A DNA stretch of 64,000 bases from Istiophorus platypterus (taxonomy: Eukaryota; Chordata; Actinopteri; Istiophoriformes; Istiophoridae), in assembly GCA_016859345.1 (NCBI GenBank), contig CM029115.1, forward strand, positions 13,204,501 through 13,268,500, in the 5' to 3' direction. This document shows, one piece after another, positions 1 to 11,660 of this stretch. A program made the position numbers and the translations under genes. The notes beneath the pieces were generated by a model that did not search any database, was not told the DNA's origin, and worked only from the letters and a program-made list of their open reading frames with translations. Position 1 is the first letter of the stretch. The number at the start of each line of letters is the position of its first letter.

Positions 1-1185
1 TCAAATGATCCCCCAGCTGAATCTCCCATGTCTAGCGATTCTTCTTCTCCCAATCTGGCTGCTTCCACTTCTCTGATCTCCAAAGATCAGAAAAGGATCT
101 ACTGGGATCATCTCACAACCAAGGGAATGGCTTGTGGAGTGCTTATTGATCACATCTTGTTGTGTGCACTCTCTCACACACTGAGCTCAAATCACACAAA
201 CAACCCTCTGAGCTTAGAGACACAAAGCTCTACAGGAGTTCACTACAGCACTCGCTCTTTCCCTCTCTCTTTCTCTCGGCTAGACACTGTGAACAATAGT
301 CAGCAGCTCAGACATTCCTGCCTTCCAGTCTAAACAGACACATGGGGCTGACAGCTGGAGTGACAATGAAATATGTATAAATACCCTAAAACGTACAAGT
401 TTTAACAAACAAAATATTCTGTTTGGCTAAACAGATTAAACAACACACATTCTTTCCAGGTGATGCACATGTAGAAAGTGCCAAGAGGGCAAGAGGGTCT
501 TTAATGTGAAGTGGATCTCTCTGTTCCCACTAGGTTGCACGCAGAGGCAGTTTTGTCCCGCTCCCTGAGCCGTGTTAAACTAATTACTGGAGGTGTGACT
601 GCTCAACAGACAGCCGCCACAACAGCCAACCCCCTGCACACACAGAATGCATGGGTATATATATATACATACATATATATATATATATGCACGTTTGTGT
701 AAATTAATTTTTAACCTTCAGGCAATTTGGTAAATAAGGAATTAGTAAATTATGACCTCAGTATAGCCGCAACATGGGAGTCACATTAAGCTTTATCGTC
801 AATAACCCTTTCAAACACATTATTAACCTTTGGCTTGGTGAAAAGATTCTCCTTTTGTTGAAGTCTTTGCTTAGACTGGGATGCGGGAGTTTTCCGCTTT
901 TGTTGAATACCAGAGGATACAACAACCACAAATACAAAGAAACTGCTGCCCGGGGAAGCATTTACAATATGCCTCTTCCTTTTTAAGAAAGTATCTTGTG
1001 CCCTTTTAATCACTGTGATACTATTTCTTATGATTCATTTTATTAATGAGCATCATGCAACTGAACATAAACTGTATTCTACAGTAGGTTTTAATTAGAT
1101 TTACAAAACCTTACAGCCCTGATCCAAACTTTTTATAATCACATGTGCACTAGATGCTCTGAGTAAACCTGTAATCTGTTTAATA
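1..1185. other. Left-edge non-coding sequence
   Basis: No frame here looks like an exon with proper splice sites. The open frames are short and of low complexity. An (AT)n tract lies at about 655-690. If the minus-strand donor at 1,588 is real, this stretch is the first intron of a gene running off the left edge. Confidence 0.5.
655..690. repeat. (AT)n microsatellite
   Basis: Alternating TA with a few TACA interruptions, about 35 bp. Confidence 0.85.
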
Positions 1186-1784
1186 TGGATATAAGGAGAG
1201 GTGGTCACCCCCTCTTCCCTTCTCTCCCCCTCCTCCACGAGCCATTAAGGGGCAAACAGGAGAATGACGGCCCAGGAGAGAGGAGGAGAAACTCGATCCG
1301 TGCTCAGACTGCTGCACTGCCGCTGGAGAGACAGCCATTGTCAGGCAGCACTGGGCCTAGCGCAGGGATCGGCAACACAAGGATCACAGACGCCTAATAA
1401 CTAATAAAGTACATCGGGTGACTGCGAAACGCTGCGGACCGCAAAGAAAACGCTGTTCCCGGGGTCGAGGCCGGTGCAGCGCACGGCAGTCGTTGCGAAA
1501 GTGGCTGACAAAGTGCGTAAAAATTTACAAATCAGTTGCGGCTGTAGCGGGAGACGCGCTGTCGCGGTGCTGGAGTGTAGTTACTCACCTATGCGAGCTC
1601 CGCAGCAGAGAGCGACGATCAGCAGCAGCAGTGGCCGGAAGCGGCGCACCGAAGACGAGGAGGCGAGGCGCTCAGCCCCGCGGCAACAGCATCCGGCTCT
1701 CCCCATCCCCGTCCATGCAGGGCCAGGAGGGGAGAGTGGACAGACCTCCGAATGCGGAGGAGGGGTGGTGTCCAGGCCTTCTCA

Positions 1785-1842
1785 CTTCTTCTTCTTCTTC
1801 TTCTTCTTCTCCTTCTTCTGCCTCTTCTTCCTCACTCTTCTC
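1785..1842. repeat. (TTC)n pyrimidine tract in the CpG block
   Basis: Imperfect TTC/CTTC repeat. Frames across it encode poly-Ser, poly-Leu or poly-Glu and should not be taken as protein. Confidence 0.85.
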
Positions 1843-1925
1843 TCCTTCCCTTCCTCCTCGGGTGCGCAGGGGCATTAAAACACAGCTGCTCCGCGGAATG
1901 CAGGGCGGAGGGGGGTTGGAAAGGC

Positions 1926-1927
1926 GA

Positions 1928-1962
<35 letters not shown>

Positions 1963-1963
1963 G
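1926..1963. repeat. (GA)n purine tract in the CpG block
   Basis: Nearly perfect GA dinucleotide run, about 38 bp. GA tracts near vertebrate promoters often keep chromatin open; that role is inferred here. Confidence 0.85.
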
Positions 1964-2339
1964 GTGGGGAAACAAAGTGCAGCCAGAAGTCACTCCGACG
2001 ACACTTGGGCTCTTCCCCGGCGCGGATCCGAAACCCCGCACGTGATTTCTGAGTGCGCTCGCTCCGCGGTCGCACTTGTGCCGTGACTGGGATCAGAGCC
2101 GCTCGCCCCAAACGCGCACGGTCGCATCACTCTCTCCCTTCTCCCTGCCTCTCCGAGCCGGGACTTCTCCTCCACTCCTCCCCTTTCACTTTCTTCTTCT
2201 CCTCCTCCTCCTCTGCCCCACCGACAAATCAATAGAGAATCAACCAAACCCTGTTGGCGGAAAACCCGCCTACAGAGACAAAGAGAGAGAGGGAGAGAGG
2301 GAGAGAGGGAGAGCTCAGCCTGCAAAATAATGAAGAGGC

Positions 2340-3656
2340 GGGAGATAAAAGTTGTAAAACGTTAGTAAGATGCCATTAAGCCACTGTGTACAAAGAACAG
2401 AATGGTGTAGTGCTGCCAGGTATTTTACACGGCTGATTGAAAGCTGCTCAGGACCAGACGTTATAGGAAACCACCACATTTCTTCTTTTGTGTTCGTTCT
2501 TTCTCATACTTGCTTTCCTACAGAGGCCTACTAGGGTTTTTCGTTCACATGCAAATAGAAAACTCTATCGTTTTTTAAAAATTTTATATCTTGAATTTTT
2601 CAAAACGTGTTTCTTGCAGAAATAAAACAGTACTCTTACTATTTGAGTGGAAATTAAACAGGTTCTATTCATGCACATTCTGAACTTTATATCATGATGC
2701 CAAAAAGTAGAATCCCAGTATATCAAAACCAAAATTATGCCACAATCTGAAGAGTTTATCTTGTCTTTGATTATCCCTGCTTTCCTTGCTCCTGGTGATA
2801 TTTATCCGCCGCCTTTGATGTATTTGATCCACCAAGCATGAGAGCTGGAATGTTATTAATTGGGCGGCATTCACTATCAAGTGTCTAACTCCATCCTGCA
2901 ACATGAACTAAGCATGAACTGGAATCAAACATCACACTTCACACTCACAGTTTAGTCAGAATGATTATGTTGCAGTTGGAGGGAGTTGTCCACCAACCTT
3001 CCTCTTTTGCTTTCTTCATGTTAGTTCGTGTCTGTGCTCACTTTATCGTCAAAAAGCACAAAACAGAGAACAGAAACCAGCAGTTTGACATAAAACTGTC
3101 CATATAAAACAACAACTCACATACAGACACCAAACCACTGTAACAATCATAAATCAGTGCGGTAAAAATAAAACTGCAAAAGGTGCAAGGTGCACAGACA
3201 ATGTAAACGCCTCTCAGCAATGATGGCGGACACTGAACACTGAATACACAGCTATATATGCAAAACAGCCTGTACCTTGCTGCCTCTATTGTTCACTCCC
3301 AAGTGGCAACTTTTTTCCCCCACCTACAGATATAACTCACAAATGAAGGACATCACAGTCACTTGCTGGAGGTCATTAAAATATGCAAAATAAATACCTT
3401 TTCAAACTTTCTTTTTGAAAGTAGTTGAACCGGATCCAAACTCCCTTTTTCAAGTAAAGGTAATGGGGTTGGACAGACTTCAAAGCAAGCACCAAAGTAT
3501 GTACAGTTCTGGATCATTTTTTTACCTAGTGTGCTTATCTACACTGGGTTTAATCTTTTAATACTCAGTTAAATTCTTTCAAGAGAGTAAGCGTGTTGAA
3601 GGTGTTTGCTGCCTACTACGTAAACCAGAGTGTGCCATGTACTTGTGCTTAGGTGT

Positions 3657-3691
<35 letters not shown>

Positions 3692-4235
3692 AGTGTGCGT
3701 ATGTGTGTGTATATATATATCGGAGTAAGTTTGTGTGTGTGCATGAGTGTCTCCATAACTTTGACGGCTCTGCAGCAAGCAGAGCTTCTCTATGGATGAT
3801 ATTTTATGCGTCGTGTGTCATAACCAGTTGCTTCTCTAACATGACTCAGCTACCGTGTGCAGTCATATCATTGTCACCCACGGATTGAGTCAGTTAAATA
3901 AATACACACAGCAACTAGTACAGTTCATGAGGAGTTGACAACAAATGTGTCCAGCAGAGATGTGTGCAACTCAAACAGGCTCTGATATTAGATTATATTA
4001 GCTTCCTGTTTGTGCCAGAAGCCTCTGATCTCACCAGCGACATCTGCATGTGTGTCCATGAGTGAGGAAACCTTGCCAATTGTTGCGTTATACCGTATAC
4101 GTGTATGTTTGTACCATGTATATATAGTTTGTGCCTTGGAAGAGGTAAACATACTGAAGGGAGATTAAATTAAATTTTTTAAAAATGAATGGGGAAACAT
4201 ACTTCTGTACAGGGAATGAGAGGCTATTGGATATT
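2340..4235. other. Intergenic, no gene seen
   Basis: AT-rich sequence without a convincing exon on either strand. It contains one (GT)n tract, listed separately. Confidence 0.6.
3652..3720. repeat. (GT)n/(AT)n compound microsatellite
   Basis: GT run with TTTG and GAGT interruptions, passing into (AT)5 at its right end. Confidence 0.9.
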
Positions 4236-4239
4236 TGAT

Positions 4240-4560
4240 CAGTGGTTGAAATTAACTGAGTACATTTACTTAAGTACTCCACACAAGTACAGGTTATTGT
4301 ACTGGCATTATACTCAAGTATTTCCATTAGATGCTACTTTATGCTTCAATACAGCTAAATTGAAGAGGCAATTATTGCACTTTTTACTTCACTCCATTAT
4401 TTTGACAGCTACAGTTACTAGTAACTTTTCTTACAAAACATATGATTAAATCATAAAATAGGATGGATTGTTTTGGATTTAACTACCCAACAGTATAAAA
4501 ACTGGTTTAAATGAATCTCATCTTGATCTATTACATGTTGCATCGGTACCGCTTTACCAG
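4240..4560 (+). mobile_element. Teleost dispersed repeat, copy 1 (partial)
   Basis: Begins CAGTGGTTGAAATTAACT, followed by the motif GAGTACATTTACTTAAGTA. This is the diagnostic start of a very abundant percomorph interspersed repeat that looks like a non-autonomous DNA element. The internal run with CATATGATTAAATC and AACTACCCAACAGTAT also fits my memory of that family. The far end is missing or eroded. Two more copies lie within 3.5 kb (5,728-6,390 and 7,198-7,701). Confidence 0.65.
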
Positions 4561-4689
4561 TTATACTGAATTGTAAATATATGCAATTTTTCAAAAAGAT
4601 TTATTTTTTTGAGCTCCTTTTGAATAGGAAAATGATGTGCCATGCCCTTTGTAGTTAACAAAACTCAACCCAGTTAAAAACCTTTGGGA

Positions 4690-4900
4690 GATTTTTGACC
4701 AATGTGTTAGGCAGCGCTCTCCGAATCATCACCAACACACCAAATGTTGGAATATCTTTTGGAGGAATGGTGGTCCCTCCCTCCGGTAGAGTTCAGGTGA
4801 AATTGTTTGAGGGGCCCTACGGGTTCAATGTACTGCTGAGACAATTATTGCTGTTTAACTTTAATTTGCCACCCAGCTGTACGTCGTGGACACTAATTAT
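4690..4900 (+). mobile_element. Old dispersed repeat fragment
   Basis: Contains the strings CACCAACACACCAAATGTTG, TCTTTTGGAGGAATGGTGGT and CTCCGGTAGAGTTCAGGTGA. I recognise this order from a repeat scattered through many teleost genomes. No intact open frame remains. The family name is not certain. Confidence 0.45.
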
Positions 4901-5282
4901 TGGGACTGGAAATAAAAAGGCAGCGTTAGACAGTTAGAGAGCCTCTCTGACACACCTGTCAACCTGCCGTGATCCCCTTTGCAGGATGAAGCACACCCTG
5001 TGAACATTTCATTATGCTAACATGCCGAACACAGGGTGGTTAATTCAGTTAAATGCGTCCATATGGTGCTATTTATCATGACTAATTTCATATTTCATTC
5101 AAATCACACATTCGCCTACATAGACACACACACAGAAACCTAGATAACATATGACCCTGTTCATGGAGTTTAATTCTGTGTTTTGTAGTAATTCATTTAA
5201 TCAATTACACCACAGCTGAGACCTGGGGGCAGAGGACCCCTGAAACTAACTCATCCTCCTCCACTCACACACGCGCACCCAC

Positions 5283-5284
5283 CA

Positions 5285-5332
<48 letters not shown>

Positions 5333-5360
5333 TACACACACACACACAAATACACACACC
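5283..5360. repeat. (AC)n microsatellite
   Basis: About 50 bp of pure AC followed by AATACACAC variants. Confidence 0.9.
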
Positions 5361-5727
5361 TCTCCACAGAGCTTGCCTGCCTACTTACTCATGCATTCAT
5401 ACAGAGTGCCTCGGGCACAAAGGCAGTCTGTTTCTAAACGTCCAGCTTGTCTTCACCTCCACACCTCTGCCTCCCTTCTCCACTTCTACCTCTCTCCACC
5501 TCCACCTCACCCCACCCCACCTCTAAAACGCTGTCATTCAACAAATGACTGTCAAAAACTCTGCAGCACACACAGTGCGTGCAGGGATGTGTGCGTGGGC
5601 CAGAGTGTGTAAATGTTGAGAGTTGCATGGCTGCAAACATGTCAGAGGCTGTGTTGGGGAAAGGCAAGATGTTGCAAAGGATCTCTTATTATCTGTCTCA
5701 CACAGTACACATAAGCAGAGTTACACA

Positions 5728-6390
5728 TTTAGCGCTGGGAGAAGTAAAATTTAAAACTCAGACATTCAAAACTCCATTTAAGTAAAGTAAAGAGATATTA
5801 TCAGCAAATTGTAAAAAGTATTTATTGATTATATTATTGCAATAATAGCACTGAATAACTATGTATATGTGTGTAATTTATGTGTAAGTAGCATTTCACT
5901 GTTGCAGCTGGTTGAGGTGCAATGTTCTAATGCCAATTCTGGCTAGAGTTGCATCCTAAAAACCTGTTAGTCTAGTAAGAGTATTTAAATTCAGATGAAC
6001 TTGTCAAAAGGACTGAGAGCACCAGAAAAATCACTTGCCTTGATTTGAAAATAGGCTGGAATACTCTTACTACACTTGGGGGGGGGGGATTCCCACATGT
6101 TTTGATGAAATACAGGGTAAGGAGCCAATTATGAACTCATATGACTTGATATGAAGGGAATTTTTGCATGGAACAAATGTATCATAATTTAATAGGTGAT
6201 CATATGTATGCAAAATCTTGATTAGTAAGTAAGTGACTATATCTCTTAAATAAATGTTGTGAAGTAAAAATTATAATATTTTGTTTTGAAAGGTAGTGGA
6301 GCAGAGGTAAGAAATAGTAATTTACAAATACCTAAACAATGTACTTAAGTGTAATATTTGAGCAAATGTACGTAGTTACAGTCGACCACT
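5728..6390 (-). mobile_element. Teleost dispersed repeat, copy 2 (near full length, inverted)
   Basis: Same family as 4,240-4,560 and 7,198-7,701 but in the opposite orientation. It opens with CGCTGGGAGAAGTAAAATTT, includes AGATATTATCAGCAAATTG, and closes with GCAAATGTACGTAGTTACAG then CGACCACTT. These are the two ends of the element read in reverse. The middle has diverged and contains a poly-G run at about 6,078-6,088. Confidence 0.6.
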
Positions 6391-6394
6391 TCAC

Positions 6395-7190
6395 ACTACA
6401 CTGCATACTGTATTCAGATATCCTATATTCAATATCAGTACCAGTCACCACATCACACACACAAAAATCCCAGACATCCAATTTCTGACTCAGATGGGAG
6501 GTAAGGTTAAAGGGGGCGGGGTGGCGCTGCAGGTGTGTGTATGTATTTATATTCCTGATGTGAGACGATAACATAAAAGATAAAATCCCCGTATCACAGC
6601 CTCTCGCAATGTAAGTGGAAACCCAATCCTGTAATAGCCTGTTTGATAGCTGTTTCTCTCCCTGGCAAAACATTTGTTTTGTTTTACCTGAGTTGGCCTT
6701 ATCAGACCATCCTTTGTCTGCACATTCACTCCACTGTTACAAAAGGAAAGAAAGAGACTGAGTGTGGTTTCAGGTGCCTCTGTGCCAAAATTGTCAGAGT
6801 GGGAAAAGCGAGACCGCTTATCTTGCAAGGAGTTTATCTTTTATAAGGCTGAAGAGAACTCAGATTTAGAGAACTCAGATCAGTGGGAGAGGATTGGGAG
6901 AGAGGGAGATTATCACACTGACCCTTCTCTACTTACGCTCACAACCCCAAGTCTCTTTTCCCCAGTCTAGCCCGATGATGTGCATTGGTTGACCGGTCCT
7001 GATACAAAACCAATATATAATCATGGCAAAACAGTTTGAAATAGAAACAGAGGAGAATATTTCGAGCACATAATCATGATAGTGCTTGTGCTCTGGTTCT
7101 CCAGACAAATTTCTGACCTGTACCTTTCTTTTTTCTCCCTTATCATGCCCCCCCCCCTTCATGCCCATATTACCACTGCCTGTTTTTTTA
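6395..7190. other. Intergenic, no gene seen
   Basis: Lies between two copies of the same repeat. Open frames are short and have no splice context or recognisable motif. A C9 run lies at about 7,149-7,158. Confidence 0.5.
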
Positions 7191-7197
7191 TGTATAC

Positions 7198-7701
7198 ATT
7201 AGTGGAAAGTGACTCTGTACATTAGCTCAAGTGCTGTACTTGAGTACAAACTTGTACTTTTCTCAAGTATTTAATTTTTAAGCTATTTTATATTTCAATT
7301 CTGCCACATTTCAGAGGCATGTACTGCATTGTATTCTTGCTTCACTACATTTATGTGACTGCTATAATTACTACTTACTTTACAGAGGAAGACTTTACGT
7401 ACAGAAACTAGGATCAGCTTAAAAAGTATGATGTAGTAACAATGAGTAAAGTCCATAAAATAGTTTGACATCAGACAGCTACAACATTGAAATATTGCTT
7501 ATCTGTTAATGCATTGGAAATGATTATCCAATAATATAATATCTACAGTACCCTATTAAGTAGTTTTAGTTTTGATACTTCAAGTATATTTTGATGATAA
7601 TACACCTGTGCTTTAAAGGAAGACTTTAACCTTTAAAGGAGTGTTTTTGCATTTTTTAACTTTTACTGGAGTAAGGGATCTGAATACTTCTTTTACCACT
7701 G
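7198..7701 (+). mobile_element. Teleost dispersed repeat, copy 3 (full length)
   Basis: About 505 bp. It starts AGTGGAAAGTGACTCTGTAC and ends GATCTGAATACTTCTTTTAC then CACTG. The ends, read inward, share an imperfect inverted CAGTGG(T)AAA core, as expected of a DNA-transposon-derived non-autonomous element. It has no coding capacity. It is the most complete of the three copies here. Confidence 0.7.
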
Positions 7702-9308
7702 TAATTATAAAGACAGAGAATAAGTTTCTATTTAGTATGTATTCATTAAAGCACTAACCAAGATATCTTGAATTTTTTAATGAAAATATTTTTTAGTTGC
7801 ACTTGCTATTTTTTTCAAAGCCCGTCAAGGCATTACTGGTTTACAGGGACACTTTTAGCTTGACAAGGTATCATTCCATTAAAAAAAAACATACTGCCAA
7901 ATACAAAGTGAGCTATTTTCCACAAATGGTGTAACAAACCAAGCATGAATAAATCTGAAATAAACATGTATCGGTCTCTTCATGCTCTTTTTCTTGAACC
8001 CGTCCCTCTTCATTTCCCTCATTTCAACCTTTGTGTAAAAACATCTGAAGCACACACAGCTGCATCAGACAGCAGATTCAGTGACAACGAAGTCTCTGTT
8101 TGCTCCAGACACACACATGCGTGCACACCCAGTTGCACAGACATTCACAAAGAGCAGTTAGAAGGAAACAGCTGAAGGATGTAATAGGGCAGATGAGGAT
8201 CATGGGGCTGCAGTTTGGTTTGGGTCAGGGTAAATGTTTGGCAGCTGTGCGATAAAGACACACTATTAAAAACTGATCCACTCTTGCCTCCAGCTTGCTC
8301 TGCAGTGAAACTTGCTTTGTCAGTCAGTTTGCCCGCGAACATCAAGTTAAAAAAGCAGAAGCCATGTGATTCTACCAACACTCACTTTGCATGTGTCATT
8401 ACTTCCAAAAACTGACTTGGGAAATTCAAGCCCGTACGTCTGATAATGAAGGCAGCACTGATGATAATTAACCTACTTCATTTCTGCTTTCTGTGCCTCT
8501 ACTTTAATCACATTACACACAAACATCACTCTTTCTCTTTCTCCCTGTGTCTCTCACACATAGATGGATCACTTCATTACTGTCCTGGTTTCTACACATT
8601 AACATACACCGGAGCTTCACAGATATTTTGAGTCATGTGGCCACAGATGGTCAGCTTCCATCTCCTGCTGGGCCATCCATATCCTCCAGTTGTAAACCCA
8701 AACCCCCAAACACCCACAGATACACACACATACATACAGGCAGAGACAGAGAGAAAGTCTGGGCATCTGTAAATCACTCATACATCACAGCCATATGTTT
8801 ATACCTATCCGTGAAGAAGAAGCCCAAACACAGGTGAGCCCCTCACATTTCAGATGCTCGCAACCTGACAGATCTACAGATGGAGAGAGAGAGAAAGAGA
8901 GAGCGAAAGACATATATGGGGAGGGTAAATGCTCAACACCCCTCTCTCTTTCCTCCATCCAGCTGTGAGTGCCTCCCTCTCTTCTCCTCCCCCTCTCCTC
9001 CCCTCTCTTCCCCTTGGGATAGAGTGCTCACGGAGTGGCAGATGGGTGGAATGCATAATACATAGACTATTTGGGGGGCTGGGAGGTTGCAGTGTGTGTG
9101 TGTGCATGTATGTGTGTGTAGTCAGTCCACGGGGAGTAGCCTGTAGAGTCATTATAGATCTAATGGTTGTGTTTTAGACGCTGTGCCGTGCCAATCTCAT
9201 TTGAAGTGCAAAAGCCAAATGAGTGTGAAGCGTTTCATTACTCATGCTCTGTGTGTGCACACTCCCTGTCAACAGATCAGTGATGCAGTCACAACTTTCT
9301 AGCTGACA

Positions 9309-9410
9309 TGTGAGTGTGTGTGTGTATAGATATATATATATGTGTATGTGTGTGTGCGTGTGCGTGTGTGTGTGTGTGCGGGCGTGTGTGTGTCTGTGTG
9401 TGCATGTGTA
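9309..9410. repeat. Compound (GT)n/(AT)n microsatellite
   Basis: GT blocks interrupted by TATA, CGTG and CTGT units, about 100 bp. Confidence 0.9.
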
Positions 9411-11094
9411 TGCTGGTATGTATTTTTGTATTTTGAAGGACATTTAAGGTGGATGGTAAATGGACTAGTTATGAATCTTTTGTTCTCCACATTCGTGTTT
9501 CTTCTGCCTCCTTGCTCATGTGAACCGACTTGATTTCCCTAATTACTGTGATTACAGCAAGATGAGGCCTATGTATCATAATGTTGTGTAATTAGCACTC
9601 AATTGTGAACTAACAAGGCCTCCTCAGGCATAGGTAATGGATTTTGGATAGACAAGCTGAGCTGAGGCATGACTAATACAGCATGGGTAAGTATAATTAA
9701 AACCTCATCTCTGGAAAGAAGTTCTTCTCATACACAGAAGTTTTACTAAGAATGCATCAGTTTGCATCATTGTGAGAGAAATTGATCTCATCTCGATCAT
9801 GAACCACAGAAAAGCCTCTCTTGGACCATTTACCTCATTGGGATTAAATGGGGAATATGTAAGATGTGTTCCCAGAGCAGATAAAAGATGCTTGTTAGCT
9901 TATGGAGGAAAGACCCACTGGAGGGGGAGTTGGGGGGGGGGGGCATGGAAGGTAGAAAACCGAGTGAGAAAACGTTGAAGACAAGACAGAACAAGAGAGA
10001 GCTGGCAGGTAGCGGTTCTCTTGAGATTCATTAGGCTTGTCAGAAATGCTGCCTGTGAATATGCTTGCACGGCAAACTCCTCTTTGGGGACACACAAACG
10101 TACACAAACATACACACATCAGCACACAGGTTGCCGCAGGTGTATAGAGCTCTCATCTGCTGACAGGTAGGGATGAAAGCGCGATAGGAACGGTGGGATT
10201 TGGAGTCACACTGTGAAGACAGCAGGCTGCATGTCTCCAAATGGCTGCTGCGGGAATTAACATATCCTGATTGGCATTAAGTCCTGTGTTTTGAGGCATA
10301 CTGCATTTTAAGTGATGAGTGAAATATTTATTTTGTGTAAATATGACTGTAAGAATTCTTTTTAATTATACATTTAAATTTTCAATTAGTTTTTGAGACT
10401 GAAAACACAGAAGCATAGCCTCCAAATGCTGTCAAAAACTTAAAAAAATAAATGCCCTGTAACAGTTAAGAACTTAAGTGGAATTAAAGTGTCACATCAC
10501 TTCTTTTTTGCTCTGAAAGGCATCTCAGTGTGATGTAGTCTGGTTTGACTGGAAAGCTCCCAGTTTAAATTCACATAGTATCTGTATTCCTGCCTACCAA
10601 AGAAAGAACCAATTTGTCTGGTTAAATAGGGCTTAAAATGCTGCCGAGTAAGTGTGTAATGAACGGAAACAGCAGGTAGCATGTTATATCATGAGTAAGC
10701 TTTTGGAAAAGGAATTAATCTGTACACAAGAGACTCTCTTTCTCCTCCTCTCTCTTTCTCTTTCTAAATAAATCAATGAGTGTATTAGGGCTGTTTGTTC
10801 AAAGGGTAACACTAAGGTTAAAAAAATGACTAACAGATGATGACATGGCCTGAAATGTATGAGGCAAGTTGTGCAAGTGGAAGAGTCCTTTGTGTGTATG
10901 TGTGCCTGATTGCATGCATATGCATGTTCGTCTTGGAACAGGAGCACTGTGTATCTGGGCTCTGGACAGAGTTTAAATCTCAGCATTTAGGTGGAAGACA
11001 GAATCATCATCTGATTCCCCAGCTGTTCTCACAGCCGTTTCTTTTCTTCAACAGCCTGATAGCTCACAAAGGAGTGTTTACTGTACACAAACAA

Positions 11095-11190
11095 AGGCAC
11101 AAACGCACACAAACACAGGCAAACACACACCCATACATGCATATACACAAAAACACACACACACACACACACACACATACATACAGACTT
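11095..11190. repeat. Imperfect (AC)n microsatellite
   Basis: Degenerate CA-rich stretch with a pure AC run at about 11,151-11,177. Confidence 0.85.
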
Positions 11191-11629
11191 TCAGGCATGA
11201 AGACAAATACATAGGGAGAGCTTACTGACAATGAATAGGAGTTTTTCTTCGCAGACAAGTGTCCAGTGAGTGACGTGCCAGCTCCCAGATGCAGCCTCTC
11301 AGCACAGAGAGGATCTCATTGGGAGACGGAGAGAAACTCCACACCAGCAGCTGGAAGCTAGATGACTGTTCCATGTGTTCATGTCTCACTGGAGATCCAT
11401 AAAGCCTGACCGTCACAGCCTGGGACCCATCCTGTGTTATTGTGTATGCGATTGCAAAAGTTAGACAGAAAGAGAAAGAAAGACAGATCCAGGGAACTGC
11501 CTGTATATATTCATCAGTTCCAGACAAGTATTTTTTCATCTACACCCTACTAGCAGTTTGCACTACATATTGTTCTATATAATTTTTGTTGTCCTGTATA
11601 ATGTCTTACTGCTAGTACCTAAATAAAAT

Positions 11630-11631
<2 letters not shown>

Positions 11632-11659
<28 letters not shown>
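11632..11659. repeat. (TC)n microsatellite
   Basis: Pure TC run of 28 bp. Confidence 0.95.

Positions 11660-11660
<1 letters not shown>

Larger units (their letters stand above)
1190..2335 (-). promoter_or_regulatory. CpG-rich promoter-like block with a minus-strand first-exon donor
   Basis: This block is much richer in G+C and CpG than anything within 40 kb. It contains purine/pyrimidine tracts, (TTC)n at 1,785-1,842 and (GA)n at 1,926-1,963, of the kind common in vertebrate 5' UTRs. On the minus strand a strong splice donor, ATAG|GTGAGTAA, falls at 1,589/1,588. The simplest reading is a non-coding first exon transcribed leftwards, starting somewhere in 1,600-2,330, with the coding exons beyond the window. 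Open frames in the block are low-complexity and do not resemble a protein. In human 5q15 the gene next to RIOK2 on this side, in the opposite orientation, is RGMB. That makes RGMB the first candidate, but no RGMB coding sequence is visible, so this is inference. Confidence 0.55.

Noticed and set aside
1418..2086. 222-codon plus-strand open frame in the CpG block
   Set aside because: Composed of Arg/Ser/Glu runs from simple repeats in GC-rich DNA, where long frames are expected by chance. No domain, and the block reads better as a 5' UTR/promoter.
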